Part shown: positions 34,383-43,596 of the stretch, in pieces
Layout: each line of letters starts with the position of its first letter
How positions within the stretch are numbered: the first letter of the stretch is position 1
Source: Pseudomonas thivervalensis
GTDB taxonomy: Bacteria > Pseudomonadota > Gammaproteobacteria > Pseudomonadales > Pseudomonadaceae
DNA length: 64,000 bases
Assembly (NCBI RefSeq): GCF_001269655.1
Contig: NZ_LHVE01000015.1
Coordinates: 124,001 to 188,000 of the forward strand
Direction of reading: 5' to 3'
Made by a program: the position numbers and the translations under genes
The notes under the pieces: generated by a model
Seen by the model: only the letters and a program-made list of their open reading frames with translations
What the model was told of the DNA's origin: nothing
Database searches by the model: none

Positions 34383-35558
34383 ATGACCACACCCCTGCAC
34401 ATTACCCTGATCACCGAAACCTTCCCGCCGGAAATCAATGGCGTGGCCAATACCTTGGGTCGCCTGTACGACGGCTTGCGCGCCCGTGGGCATCAGGTCG
34501 AGTTGATACGACCTCGCCAGGCTGACGACCAGCGCCAGGCCAGTGACGAGCAGTTGCTGCTATGCCGGGGCTGGCCGCTGCCGGGCTATCCGGGTTTGCA
34601 GTGGGGCCAGGCGTCGATGCACAAACTGCTCCGGCGCTGGAAACGCCATCGTCCGGACGTGCTCTACATCGCCACGGAAGGGCCGCTGGGCTTGTCAGCG
34701 CTGCGGGCGGCACGGCGCCTGGGCATCTCGGTGGTCAGTGGTTTCCACACCAATTTCCAGCAATACACCCAACAGTACGGCCTCGGTCTGTTGAGTCGCG
34801 GGCTCACCCATTACCTGCGCTGGTTTCACAACCGCTCCAGCCTGACCCTGGTACCCAGTCTCAGCCAGCGCCTGGAGCTGGAGAGACGCCATTTCGAGCG
34901 CGTGGCGTTGTTGTCCCGGGGCGTGGACAGTCAACTGTTTCATCCGGTCAAGCGCTCGGCGAGCCTGCGTGACGCCTGGGGCGTGGGCGACGAAGACATC
35001 GCCGTGCTCCATGTCGGACGCCTGGCACCGGAGAAAAACCTCGGGCTGCTCAAGCGCAGTTTCGACACGCTGTGCAGCGCTTTCCCGGGGCGCCGGATGA
35101 AACTGGTGGTGGTCGGCGACGGCCCGCAGCGCTCCGCGCTGGAGCAGGACTTGCCCGAGGCGATCTTTTGCGGCTCGCAACGCGGCGAGGCGCTGGCCAG
35201 CCACTATGCGTCCGGGGATGTGTTTGTCTTTCCGAGCCTGACCGAAACCTTCGGCAACGTGGTGTTGGAAGCGCTGGCGTCCGGGCTGGGCGTGGTGGCC
35301 TACGACCAGGCTGCGGCGGCGCAGCATATTCGCCACGGTTATAACGGCGTGCTGGCGATGCCGGGGGATGAAGAGGCGTTCTGCGATGCCGCCCGTTGGC
35401 TGCTGGAAGAGCGTGAGACCTTGCGTTGCGTGCGGCTCAATGCCCGCCAACATGCCAGTCGCCAGGGTTGGGCGTCGGTGATCGAGCAGTTCGAGGCGCA
35501 GTTGCGCGGGGTTTGCGTGGGTGAGCAGGTGATGCCTGTGGCGCCGACTGTGCGCTGA
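34383..35558 (+). CDS. glycosyltransferase family 4 protein
   Basis: 391 residues from ATG 34383 (homologues begin just before ITLITETFPPEINGVANTLG). GT-B fold: N-terminal donor/acceptor loop PPEINGVAN, second domain from VLHVGRLAPEKNLGLLKRSF. The E-x7-E motif is in FPSLTETFGNVVLEALASGL, typical of retaining GT4 enzymes. The closest known type is the GT4 group that modifies glycerolipids or adds mannose to acceptors; a membrane-lipid role is plausible but unproven. Same strand as cysZ; a REP pair follows. Confidence 0.87.
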   Translation: MTTPLHITLITETFPPEINGVANTLGRLYDGLRARGHQVELIRPRQADDQRQASDEQLLLCRGWPLPGYPGLQWGQASMHKLLRRWKRHRPDVLYIATEGPLGLSALRAARRLGISVVSGFHTNFQQYTQQYGLGLLSRGLTHYLRWFHNRSSLTLVPSLSQRLELERRHFERVALLSRGVDSQLFHPVKRSASLRDAWGVGDEDIAVLHVGRLAPEKNLGLLKRSFDTLCSAFPGRRMKLVVVGDGPQRSALEQDLPEAIFCGSQRGEALASHYASGDVFVFPSLTETFGNVVLEALASGLGVVAYDQAAAAQHIRHGYNGVLAMPGDEEAFCDAARWLLEERETLRCVRLNARQHASRQGWASVIEQFEAQLRGVCVGEQVMPVAPTVR

Positions 35559-35583
35559 ATATGTGTTGATGCTGAAGCCGTCA

Positions 35584-35680
35584 TCGCGAGCAAGCTCGCT
35601 CCCACATTGGATCTTCAGCGCGCACAAATTTTGTGTTTGGCCGAGAACCCCTGTGGGAGCGAGCTTGCTCGCGATAGCGT
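35584..35680. repeat. REP inverted pair
   Basis: ATCGCGAGCAAGCTCGCTCC at 35583 faces TGTGGGAGCGAGCTTGCTCG at 35652, in the tail-out arrangement opposite to most pairs in the window. It lies between convergent GT4 and OYE genes. Confidence 0.85.
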
Positions 35681-35695
35681 CAGCTCGGACGCTAC

Positions 35696-36799
35696 TTAAA
35701 CCAGGGTCATCAACGCCTCGCGACTGAACGGCAAGATCTCCTGCTCGCGCCCTTCACGGACTTTTTGCGCCCAGTCCGGATCCACCAGCAGCGCACGCCC
35801 CACCGCCACCAGGTCGAACTCATCGTTGTTCAAGCGCTCCAGCAGTTTCTCCAGGCTGGCCGGTTGAGCGACTTTGTCGGTGTTGACCATGAACTGCAGG
35901 AACTCGCCATCCAGGCCGACGCTGCCGACGGTGATGGTAGGCTTGCCGGTGAGCTTGCGGGTCCAGCCGGCCAGGTTCAGCTCGGAGCCTTCGAATTCCG
36001 GCTCCCAGAAGCGCCGTGTCGAGCAGTGGAAAATATCCACGCCCGCTTCCGACAACGGCTTGAGAAACTCGCCCAAGGCTTCAGGCGTCTGCACCAGGCG
36101 CGCCGTGTAGTCCTGCTGTTTCCATTGGGAGAAGCGGAAAATGATCGGGAAGCCCTCGCCCACCGCCGCACGCACGGCACGGATCAATTCGATCGCGAAG
36201 CGCGAGCGGTTGGCCAGGCTGCCGCCATAACCGTCAGTGCGCTGGTTGCTGCCTTCCCAGAAGAACTGGTCCACCAGGTAGCCGTGGGCGCCGTGGATTT
36301 CCACTCCGTCCATGCCGATGCTCTGGGCGTCTTTTGCCGCTTGGGCGAAGGCGGCGATAACATCATCGATGTCCGCCTGGGTCATGCCGTGGACCACCAC
36401 CTGGCCGTCCTTGAGCTTTTCGGTAGGACCATAGCCCGGCACGCTGGCGTCCGGCTCGGTGCCGATGCGCCGCACACTGCCCACATGCCACAGCTGTGGA
36501 ACGATCTTGCCGCCCTCGGCATGCACCGCGTCGACCACCTGCTTCCAACCGGCCAGGGCTGCGTCGCCATAGAAATGCGGCACGTTCGGGTAGCCGTTGG
36601 AGGCCTTGTGCCCGACCGTCGTGCCTTCGGTAATGATCAGCCCTACCCCGGCCGCCGCACGACGACGGTAGTACTCGATCACTTTGGCGTTCGGCACGCC
36701 GCCCGGCGAAAAGGAACGGGTCATCGGCGCCATCACCACCCGGGTCGGCAACTCGAACGCGCCGAGGTGGAAGGGTTTGAACAGGGCTTTTACAGGCAT
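35696..36799 (-). CDS. NADH:flavin oxidoreductase, Old Yellow Enzyme family
   Basis: 367 residues from ATG 36797-36799, with GGAG nearby; a GTG four codons upstream is less likely. TIM-barrel FMN enzyme: LPTRVVMAPMTRSFSPGGVP, GLIITEGTTVGHKASNGYPN, QLWHVGSVRRIGTEPDA, substrate His pair in DGVEIHGAHGYLVDQFFW, then NQRTDGYGGSLANRSRF and DLVAVGRALLVDPDWA. Such enzymes reduce electrophilic alkenes, nitro esters or nitroaromatics with NAD(P)H. The natural substrate is unknown. Monocistronic, near gpx and trxB, which loosely suggests a redox-stress neighbourhood. Confidence 0.92.
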   Translation of the reverse strand: MPVKALFKPFHLGAFELPTRVVMAPMTRSFSPGGVPNAKVIEYYRRRAAAGVGLIITEGTTVGHKASNGYPNVPHFYGDAALAGWKQVVDAVHAEGGKIVPQLWHVGSVRRIGTEPDASVPGYGPTEKLKDGQVVVHGMTQADIDDVIAAFAQAAKDAQSIGMDGVEIHGAHGYLVDQFFWEGSNQRTDGYGGSLANRSRFAIELIRAVRAAVGEGFPIIFRFSQWKQQDYTARLVQTPEALGEFLKPLSEAGVDIFHCSTRRFWEPEFEGSELNLAGWTRKLTGKPTITVGSVGLDGEFLQFMVNTDKVAQPASLEKLLERLNNDEFDLVAVGRALLVDPDWAQKVREGREQEILPFSREALMTLV

Positions 36800-36940
36800 G
36801 GGGCACTCCACGGGACGCAGTCACGGATCGGATATGACGACGATAATATGGAGCGTTGAGGGCGCTGGGTAGCACTATTGATTGGAATGATTAAGGATCA
36901 GAAGGGAGCGCTGAGTATCACAGTCTCAAGCACATTCCCT

Positions 36941-37033
36941 GTGGCGAGGGAGCTTGCTCCCGCTCGGTTGCGCAGCAACCGCAAAAAGCCAGGGCCGCTT
37001 CGCAGCCCAGCGGGAGCAAGCTCCCTCGCCACA
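36941..37033. repeat. REP inverted pair
   Basis: GTGGCGAGGGAGCTTGCTCC at 36941 and its inverted copy ending at 37033, between the OYE gene promoter and the gpx stop. Confidence 0.87.
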
Positions 37034-37058
37034 AAGGGACCGTCATAAATTATTGGGA

Positions 37059-37541
37059 TCAAGCCAGCGCTTTTTCAATCGCCTGGATCACGGAAGGATC
37101 ATCCGGCGCTGTACGCGGCGAGAAACGCGCCAGCACCCGGCCGTCCTTGCCGAGCAGGAATTTTTCGAAGTTCCAGGTAATGTCCCCGGGAAACTCGGCC
37201 CCCTCGCCCGCCAGCAGGCGGTACAACTGGTGGCGATCAGGACCGTTCACGTCCAGCTTGCTGGACAGCGGGAACGTCACGCCATAGTTGAGGCGGCAGA
37301 ATTCCTGGATCTCCTGCTCGGTTCCCGGCTCTTGCCCGGCGAACTGATTGCAAGGCAGGCCCAGCACACTGAACCCCTTGTCCTTGTATTGCTGATAGAG
37401 ATTTTCCAACGCCGCGTACTGAGGCGTCAGGCCACATTTGGAGGCGACGTTGACCACCAGCACGACTTGCCCCTTGAACGGCGCCAGAGCAAGCTCCTGA
37501 CCATCCAGGGCTTTGAGTTTAAGGTCGTGGAAAGCACTCAT
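37059..37541 (-). CDS. glutathione/thioredoxin peroxidase (GPx family)
   Basis: 160 residues from ATG 37539-37541. The catalytic tetrad is visible: Cys in NVASKCGLTPQYAALENLY, Gln in GLPCNQFAGQEPGTEQEI, and Trp-Asn in ITWNFEKFLLGKDG. The peroxidatic residue is Cys, not selenocysteine. Most bacterial Cys-GPx enzymes prefer thioredoxin as reductant, which suits the trxB gene 4 kb away. It detoxifies organic hydroperoxides in the cytoplasm. Start supported by homologues beginning MSAFHDLKL. Confidence 0.93.
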   Translation of the reverse strand: MSAFHDLKLKALDGQELALAPFKGQVVLVVNVASKCGLTPQYAALENLYQQYKDKGFSVLGLPCNQFAGQEPGTEQEIQEFCRLNYGVTFPLSSKLDVNGPDRHQLYRLLAGEGAEFPGDITWNFEKFLLGKDGRVLARFSPRTAPDDPSVIQAIEKALA

Positions 37542-37662
37542 GACGAACTCCAGTTTTGCGGATCTTTTCGAAACAGCCATGGGTGATGCTAACAGCAACG
37601 GACTAAAAAGGCGCCGTATGGCGCCTTCCCAGTTCACTGGTCATTTGAGCGTAGCGCACAAA

Positions 37663-38148
37663 TCAGTGGTGATGGCCGCCTTCGCCATGGACGTGACCAT
37701 GGGCGACTTCTTCCTCGCTGGCGTCACGGATATCGACGATCTTGACCTTGAAGTTCAGGCGCTGGCCGGCCAACGGGTGGTTGCCGTCAACGGTGACGTC
37801 GTCGCCTTCCAAGTCGCGGATGGTGACGATCTGCATCTGGCCATCGGGCGCCGAGGCGTGGAACTGCATGCCCACTTCCAGTTCGTCCACGCCTTCGAAC
37901 ATGCTGCGGCTCAGGGTGCTGACCAGTTCGGCGGAGTATTCACCGTAAGCGTCTTCCGGCTCGACGGTCACGTTCAGGTCGTCACCGACCGCTTTGCCTT
38001 CCAGGGCTTTTTCCAAGCCCGGGATGATGTTGCCTGCGCCATGCAGGTAGACCAGCGGAGCGCCGCCGGCAGAGCTGTCGATGACCTCACCAGCGTCGTT
38101 GGTCAGGGTATAGTCGATGGAGACAGCCTTTTTGGTGGCGATCAGCAT
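37663..38148 (-). CDS. slyD: SlyD-like FKBP-type peptidyl-prolyl isomerase
   Basis: 161 residues from ATG 38146-38148. FKBP core VSIDYTLTNDAGEVIDSS, YLHGAGNIIPGLEKALEGK, then the inserted-flap domain ELEVGMQFHASAPDGQMQIV and DGNHPLAGQRLNFKVKIVDI. The tail is His-rich (HGHVHGEGGHHH), as in SlyD proteins that bind nickel and help hydrogenase or urease maturation. The tail is shorter than in E. coli. Soluble cytoplasmic chaperone and prolyl isomerase. Confidence 0.94.
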   Translation of the reverse strand: MLIATKKAVSIDYTLTNDAGEVIDSSAGGAPLVYLHGAGNIIPGLEKALEGKAVGDDLNVTVEPEDAYGEYSAELVSTLSRSMFEGVDELEVGMQFHASAPDGQMQIVTIRDLEGDDVTVDGNHPLAGQRLNFKVKIVDIRDASEEEVAHGHVHGEGGHHH

Positions 38149-38455
38149 GGGGCGAGACCTTTTGCATAAGAATGAAGAACGGACAAGTCTAAACAAGGAT
38201 TTGCCCGAAAGCGAACGGAACCCGGACAAACGGGCTAGCTCGAACAGACCGACGGTCACCGGTTTCCATCAGGACGAGGACGGGCACTGGGTGGCCGAGC
38301 TGTCCTGTGGCCATACCCAGCACCTGCGTCACCAGCCACCGTGGCAGTCCCGGGCCTGGGTGCTGGACCCGGCGCAACGTATTGAAAAAATAGGCCAGCC
38401 CTTTGATTGCGGCTGGTGCGCTCAAGGCCCGGTTAGCGATAACCTTGGCGACTGA
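38147..38455 (+). CDS. DUF3565 domain-containing small protein
   Basis: 102 residues as drawn; the true start is uncertain. ATG 38147 overlaps the slyD start codon on the other strand and lacks a good ribosome site, so the TTG at 38201 is possible. The conserved part begins at about 38255: TVTGFHQDEDGHWVAELSCG, HTQHLRHQPPWQSRAWVL, and FDCGWCAQGP. The Cys-Gly-His and CxxC residues could form a zinc site. Family function is unknown. It is followed by pta on the same strand after 60 bases. Confidence 0.78.
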   Translation: MGRDLLHKNEERTSLNKDLPESERNPDKRASSNRPTVTGFHQDEDGHWVAELSCGHTQHLRHQPPWQSRAWVLDPAQRIEKIGQPFDCGWCAQGPVSDNLGD

Positions 38456-38515
38456 ATTGTGGGTAGATGGCCAGTCATAGGCCGCGCCCGGGTCATGCAC
38501 CTCTAGAGAATCGGC

Positions 38516-40615
38516 ATGCAAACTTTTTTTATCGCGCCCACCGATTTTGGTGTGGGACTGACCTCCATCAGCCTCGGGCTGGTGCGTACCCTTGAACGGG
38601 CCGGCCTGAAAGTCGGCTTTTTCAAACCCATTGCCCAACCGCATCCCGGCGACACCGGGCCGGAGCGCTCCACCGAACTGGTGGCCCGCACCCATGGCCT
38701 CAAGCCCCCGCAGCCGCTGGGCCTGGCTCACGTCGAGCGCATGCTCGGCGACGGCCAGCTCGATGAGCTGCTGGAAGAAATCATCACCCTGTACCAGCAG
38801 GCGGCCATCGGCAAGGATGTACTGGTGGTCGAAGGCATGGTCCCGACCCGCAACGCCAGCTACGCTGCCCGGGTCAACCTGCACCTGGCCAAGAGCCTCG
38901 ACGCCGAAGTCATCCTGGTGTCGGCACCGGAGAACGAAGTACTGACCGAGCTTTCCGGTCGAGTGGAGTTGCAGGCTCAATTGTTTGGCGGGCCGAAAGA
39001 TCCCAAAGTCCTCGGTGTGATCCTGAACAAGGTCCGCACCGACGAAAGCATGGAGGCGTTTTCCGCCCGGCTCAAGGAACACTCGCCCCTGTTGCGCAGC
39101 GGCGATTTCCGCCTGCTCGGTTGCCTGCCGTTTCGCCCCGAACTCAATGCCCCGCGCACCCGCGACGTGGCCGACCTGATGGGCGCTCAGGTACTGAATG
39201 CCGGCGACTACGAAACCCGGCGCATGAGCAACATCATCATTTGCGCCCGCACCATGCGCAACACCGTGGAGCTGCTCAAGCCCGGCGTGCTGGTGGTGAC
39301 CCCTGGCGATCGCGACGACATCATCCTCGCCGTGAGCCTGGCGGCGATCAACGGCGTGCCGCTGGCCGGCCTGCTGCTGACCAGCGACACCCTGCCCGAC
39401 CCACGCATCATGGACCTGTGCCGTGGCGCCTTGCAGGCAGGGCTGCCGGTGCTGTCAGTGAGCACCGGCTCCTATGACACCGCCAACCTGCTCAACGGCC
39501 TGAACAAGGAAATCCCCATTGATGACCGCGAACGTGCGGAGATCATCACCGATTTCGTCGCCAGCCACCTGGATGCCAAATGGTTGCACCAGCGCTGCGG
39601 CACACCGCGAGAAATGCGCCTGTCGCCGGCAGTGTTCCGCTATCAGTTGATCCAGCGCGCCCAGGCCGCCAACAAACGCATCGTGCTGCCCGAAGGCAGC
39701 GAACCGCTGACCGTCCAGGCCGCCGCCATTTGCCAGGCCCGGGGCATCGCCCGTTGCGTGCTGCTGGCAAAACCGGCCGACGTCGAAGCGGTGGCCCGCG
39801 CCCAAGGCATCGAGCTGCCACCGGGGCTGGAGATTCTCGACCCGGATTCAATCCGCGAACGTTACGTCGAGCCGATGGTGCGATTGCGCAAGAGCAAAAG
39901 CTTGAATGCACCGATGGCCGAGCAGCAACTGGAAGACACCGTGGTCATCGGCACCATGATGCTGGCCCTGGATGAAGTGGACGGGCTGGTCTCGGGGGTC
40001 ATCCATTCCACCGCCAACACCATCCGTCCGGCGTTGCAACTGATCAAGACCGCGCCGGGTTGCTCGCTGGTGTCCTCAGTGTTTTTCATGTTGTTTCCCG
40101 AAGAAGTGCTGGTCTACGGCGACTGCGTGATGAACCCGCACCCCAGCGCAGCGGAACTGGCGGAAATTGCCCTGCAAAGCGCCGATTCGGCCGCCGCGTT
40201 CGGCATCACGCCACGGGTGGCGATGCTCAGCTATTCCAGCGGCGAGTCGGCCAGCGGCGAAGAAGTGGAAAAAGTCCGCGAAGCCACCCTGCTGGCCCAC
40301 GAAGCCCAGCACGGCCTGCTCATCGACGGCCCGCTGCAATACGACGCCGCCGCCAACGAAACCGTAGCCCGGCAATTGGCCCCCAACAGCCAGGTGGCCG
40401 GTCGGGCGACGGTGTTCATCTTCCCGGACCTCAACACCGGCAACACCACCCACAAGGCCGTGCAGCGCAGTGCTGACTGCGTCAGCCTCGGGCCGATGCT
40501 GCAGGGCTTGCGCAAACCGGTGAATGACCTGCCCCGCGGCGCCCAGGTCGACGACATCGTGTACACCATCGCCCTGACCGCGATCCAAGCCGCCAACCGA
40601 CCTTTGGATATTTAA
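38516..40615 (+). CDS. pta: phosphate acetyltransferase (large form)
   Basis: 699 residues, matching the long Pta class. Residues 1-220 are a P-loop-like N-terminal domain (QTFFIAPTDFGVGLTSISLG), residues about 220-340 the DRTGG domain, and the rest the catalytic PTA domain (QAANKRIVLPEGSEPLTVQA, SGVIHSTANTIRPALQLIKT, DGPLQYDAAANETVARQLAP, FIFPDLNTGNTTHKAVQRSA). It interconverts acetyl-CoA and acetyl phosphate. ackA, its usual partner, is not adjacent; the gene instead abuts an acyltransferase. Confidence 0.96.
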   Translation: MQTFFIAPTDFGVGLTSISLGLVRTLERAGLKVGFFKPIAQPHPGDTGPERSTELVARTHGLKPPQPLGLAHVERMLGDGQLDELLEEIITLYQQAAIGKDVLVVEGMVPTRNASYAARVNLHLAKSLDAEVILVSAPENEVLTELSGRVELQAQLFGGPKDPKVLGVILNKVRTDESMEAFSARLKEHSPLLRSGDFRLLGCLPFRPELNAPRTRDVADLMGAQVLNAGDYETRRMSNIIICARTMRNTVELLKPGVLVVTPGDRDDIILAVSLAAINGVPLAGLLLTSDTLPDPRIMDLCRGALQAGLPVLSVSTGSYDTANLLNGLNKEIPIDDRERAEIITDFVASHLDAKWLHQRCGTPREMRLSPAVFRYQLIQRAQAANKRIVLPEGSEPLTVQAAAICQARGIARCVLLAKPADVEAVARAQGIELPPGLEILDPDSIRERYVEPMVRLRKSKSLNAPMAEQQLEDTVVIGTMMLALDEVDGLVSGVIHSTANTIRPALQLIKTAPGCSLVSSVFFMLFPEEVLVYGDCVMNPHPSAAELAEIALQSADSAAAFGITPRVAMLSYSSGESASGEEVEKVREATLLAHEAQHGLLIDGPLQYDAAANETVARQLAPNSQVAGRATVFIFPDLNTGNTTHKAVQRSADCVSLGPMLQGLRKPVNDLPRGAQVDDIVYTIALTAIQAANRPLDI

Positions 40616-41524
40616 ATGCTGGACTTCCTGCCTGCCCCCTTGCGCGGCGTCATTGCCTCGCTGCTGTTGGCGCTGAACACCATCGCCTGCTGCACACCGC
40701 TGTTCATCGTGGCGATTTTCAAGCTGTTGCTGCCCTTCCCCGCCGCCCAACGCTTCACTGACTGGCTGATGAGCCACATCCACGAGGCCTGGATCAGCAA
40801 CAACAAGGCCTGGATGAGCCTGCTGCGCCGTACCCGCTGGCACCTCAGCGGCCTGGAAGGCCTGGACTACCAGCATTCGTACCTGATCACCAGCAACCAC
40901 CAGAGCTGGGTCGACATCATGGTGTTGCAGTATGTGCTGAACCGGCGCATCCGCCCGCTGAAGTTCTTCCTCAAGCAGGAGCTGATCTGGGTGCCGGTGA
41001 TCGGCCTGGCCTGGTGGGCCCTGGGCTTCCCATTCATGAAGCGCTACTCCAAGGCTTACCTGGAAAAGCATCCGGAAAAAAAGGGCAAGGACCTGGAAAC
41101 CACCCGCAAGACCTGCGCGAAATTTCGTGACAATCCGGTGGGCATTTTCAACTTCGTCGAAGGCACGCGTTTCACCGAAGGCAAGCATGCCCAGCAGCAG
41201 TCACCGTTTCGCTACCTGCTCAAGCCCAAGGCCGGCGGCATCGCGTTCGTGCTCGATGCCATGGGTGAACAGCTGGAGTCGATCATCAACGTTACCATTC
41301 ATTACCCAGGCGGTCGTCCGGGGTATTGGGATTTGCTCTGCGGCAACGTTGGCGAGGTGGTGGTGCATTTCCAGGAATTGAAGATCCCACCGCAGTTCAT
41401 CGGCAAGAACTACGACCAGGACGGTGCCTATCGCCTGGAGTTCCAGGGCTGGATCAACCAGTTGTGGCAGGACAAGGATGCGTTGCTTGAGCAGATGCAT
41501 CGGGAGTATCCCTACAAGTCTTGA
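40616..41524 (+). CDS. 1-acyl-glycerol-3-phosphate acyltransferase-like (YihG/LCLAT type)
   Basis: 302 residues starting on the base after the pta stop. The N-terminal hydrophobic anchor IASLLLALNTIACCTPLFIV is followed by the acyltransferase motifs NHQSWVDIMVLQ (NHx4D), FVEGTRFTEGKHAQ and LLKPKAGGIAFVLDAMGE. Family members acylate lysophospholipids at the inner membrane; the YihG/LCLAT group is an accessory PlsC. Direct abutment with pta implies co-expression, though the metabolic link is not obvious. A second, unrelated acyltransferase lies at 51468. Confidence 0.88.
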   Translation: MLDFLPAPLRGVIASLLLALNTIACCTPLFIVAIFKLLLPFPAAQRFTDWLMSHIHEAWISNNKAWMSLLRRTRWHLSGLEGLDYQHSYLITSNHQSWVDIMVLQYVLNRRIRPLKFFLKQELIWVPVIGLAWWALGFPFMKRYSKAYLEKHPEKKGKDLETTRKTCAKFRDNPVGIFNFVEGTRFTEGKHAQQQSPFRYLLKPKAGGIAFVLDAMGEQLESIINVTIHYPGGRPGYWDLLCGNVGEVVVHFQELKIPPQFIGKNYDQDGAYRLEFQGWINQLWQDKDALLEQMHREYPYKS

Positions 41525-41541
41525 GGCGCCTGTACTGGCCT

Positions 41542-41620
41542 CATCGCGAGCAGGCTCGCTCCCACAGTAGATCGTGGTGTTCACACATACCCTGTGGGAG
41601 CGAGCTTGCTCGCGATAGCG
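41542..41620. repeat. REP inverted pair
   Basis: ATCGCGAGCAGGCTCGCTCC at 41542 and TGTGGGAGCGAGCTTGCTCG at 41593, tail-out orientation, between the acyltransferase stop and the shared terminator. Confidence 0.85.
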
Positions 41621-41631
41621 TCCTTCCAGAC

Positions 41632-41670
41632 AAAAAAAGCCCGCGGATGATCACTCATCCGCGGGCTTTT
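41632..41670. terminator. bidirectional terminator between acyltransferase and cysNC
   Basis: The A-run, AGCCCGCGGATGA, loop TCAC, TCATCCGCGGGCT and TTT give a 13-bp perfect stem. The seven-base A-run makes it a strong terminator for minus-strand cysD-cysNC; on the plus strand it has only a short T-run. Confidence 0.9.
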
Positions 41671-41688
41671 CAGTTACAGCGGCGGTCC

Positions 41689-43587
41689 TTAGATCGCCCC
41701 ACGCTTGCGCAGCAGATCCAGCACCTGCTTGACGCTCTCTTCCAGTGTCAGCGCCTGGGTGTCGATCACCAGGTCGGCGTCCAGCGGCACGTCATACGGG
41801 AAGGACTCGCCCGGGATGTTGTCGCCAGCGGCGGCGTACAGCCCTTGCGGATCACGCTGGGCACACACCGTTGGCGAGGCCTGGACGTAGACCGTCAGCA
41901 GACGCTCACGACCGATCAGGTCCTTGGCCTGTTCGCGCCCTTCGGCACTCGGCGCAACGAACGCGGCGAGGGTCAGCAGACCGGCCTCGTTGAACTGACG
42001 GGCGACATGCGCCGCCCGGCGCCAGTTCTCGGTCCGCCCGGCACGGTCCTGCGGCAAGCCCTTGTTCAGGTCATGACGCAAGTTCTGGCCATCGAGGACA
42101 AAGACCGCACGGCCCGAGTCGAACAACTTGCGCTCGACCGCATAGGCCAGCGTGCTCTTGCCCGCGCCCGACAGGCCACTGAACAAGACCGTGGCCGGCT
42201 GCTGGCCGAAGCGCTGGGTGCGTTCTTCCACCGACACATGGGCCAGTTTGCCGTGGTGGGAGCTGCTGCCGTGGGTCAGCGGCTGGGCGACGATCATGCC
42301 GGCGCCGACCGTGCCGTTGGTCAGGCGATCGATGACGATGAACGCGCCAGTGGTGCGGTTGCTCTCGTAACCGTCCAGGGCGATCGGCGCATCCAGGGCG
42401 ATCTTCACCTTGCCGATTTCGTTGAGCTGCAACGCGCTGGCCGGACCTTCTTCCAAGGTGTTCACATCGACCTTGTTGACGATGCTGGCAATCGAGCCCG
42501 GCACGTAGCTGGTGGCACGCTTGATGTCGTATTTCTTGCCCGGCAGCATCGGCTCTTCGGCCATCCACACCAGCATCGCTTCGAAGCTGTCGGTGACCGG
42601 CGGGACGTTGTCGGCATGCACCAGCAGGTCGCCACGGGAGATGTCGATCTCGTCTTCCATGGTCAGCGTCACCGCCTGGCCTGGACCGGCGTGTTCCAGC
42701 TCGCCTTCGAAGGTGACGATGGACTTCACGCGGCTGCTCTTGCCCGATGGCAGTACCACCACTTCGTCGCCCTTGTGCACGATGCCGCTGGCGAGTGTGC
42801 CGGCGAAACCGCGGAAGTTCAGGTTCGGACGGTTGACGTACTGCACCGGGAAACGCAGGTCGGTGAAGTTGCGGTCGCCTGCCACTTCCACGGTCTCGAG
42901 GATTTCCATCAGCGACTGGCCGGTGTACCACGGCGAACGCTCGGACTTGTTCACCACGTTGTCGCCCTTGAGGGCGGACATCGGCACGAAGTGCATGCTG
43001 GTGGGCTTCATCTTCAAGCCTTCGGCGAACTTCAGGTAGTCGGCCTTGATCGACTCGAACACGCCCTGGTCGAAGTCCTTGAGGTCCATCTTGTTGATGG
43101 CCACGACGATGTGCTTGATGCCCAGCAGCGAGGCGATGAAGCTGTGGCGACGGGTCTGGGTCTGCACGCCGTAGCGGGCGTCCACCAGGATGATCGCCAG
43201 GTCACAGGTGGAAGCACCGGTGGCCATGTTGCGGGTGTACTGCTCATGGCCGGGGGTGTCGGCGATGATGAATTTACGCTTGGCGGTGGAGAAGTAGCGG
43301 TAGGCGACATCGATGGTGATGCCTTGCTCGCGCTCGGCCTGCAGGCCGTCGACCAGCAACGCCAGGTCGATATCGTCGCCGGTGGTGCCGACTTTCTTCG
43401 AATCGCGGGTGATGGCTTCCAGGTGATCTTCGTAGATCATCTTGGAGTCGTGCAGCAGGCGCCCGATCAGGGTGCTCTTGCCGTCGTCGACGTTACCGCA
43501 GGTCAGGAAGCGCAGCAGCTCTTTACGCTCGTGCTGGCCCAGGTAGGCGAGGATGTCCTCGCTGATCAAATCAGATTGATGCGACAT
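41689..43587 (-). CDS. cysNC: bifunctional sulfate adenylyltransferase GTPase subunit / APS kinase
   Basis: 632 residues. The N-terminal two-thirds are CysN: P-loop FLTCGNVDDGKSTLIGRLLH, switch II DTPGHEQYTRNMATGAS, and NKMDLKDFDQGVFE. The last 170 residues are APS kinase: LFSGLSGAGKSTLAYAVERK, DGQNLRHDLNKGLPQD, and RDPQGLYAAA. With CysD it makes APS from sulfate and ATP, then phosphorylates it to PAPS. The fused form is common in Pseudomonas. Starts nine bases after cysD. In the PAO1 order I recall, the same pair precedes the Nif3-like gene and algW. Confidence 0.96.
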   Translation of the reverse strand: MSHQSDLISEDILAYLGQHERKELLRFLTCGNVDDGKSTLIGRLLHDSKMIYEDHLEAITRDSKKVGTTGDDIDLALLVDGLQAEREQGITIDVAYRYFSTAKRKFIIADTPGHEQYTRNMATGASTCDLAIILVDARYGVQTQTRRHSFIASLLGIKHIVVAINKMDLKDFDQGVFESIKADYLKFAEGLKMKPTSMHFVPMSALKGDNVVNKSERSPWYTGQSLMEILETVEVAGDRNFTDLRFPVQYVNRPNLNFRGFAGTLASGIVHKGDEVVVLPSGKSSRVKSIVTFEGELEHAGPGQAVTLTMEDEIDISRGDLLVHADNVPPVTDSFEAMLVWMAEEPMLPGKKYDIKRATSYVPGSIASIVNKVDVNTLEEGPASALQLNEIGKVKIALDAPIALDGYESNRTTGAFIVIDRLTNGTVGAGMIVAQPLTHGSSSHHGKLAHVSVEERTQRFGQQPATVLFSGLSGAGKSTLAYAVERKLFDSGRAVFVLDGQNLRHDLNKGLPQDRAGRTENWRRAAHVARQFNEAGLLTLAAFVAPSAEGREQAKDLIGRERLLTVYVQASPTVCAQRDPQGLYAAAGDNIPGESFPYDVPLDADLVIDTQALTLEESVKQVLDLLRKRGAI

Positions 43588-43596
43588 GACAGCCCC

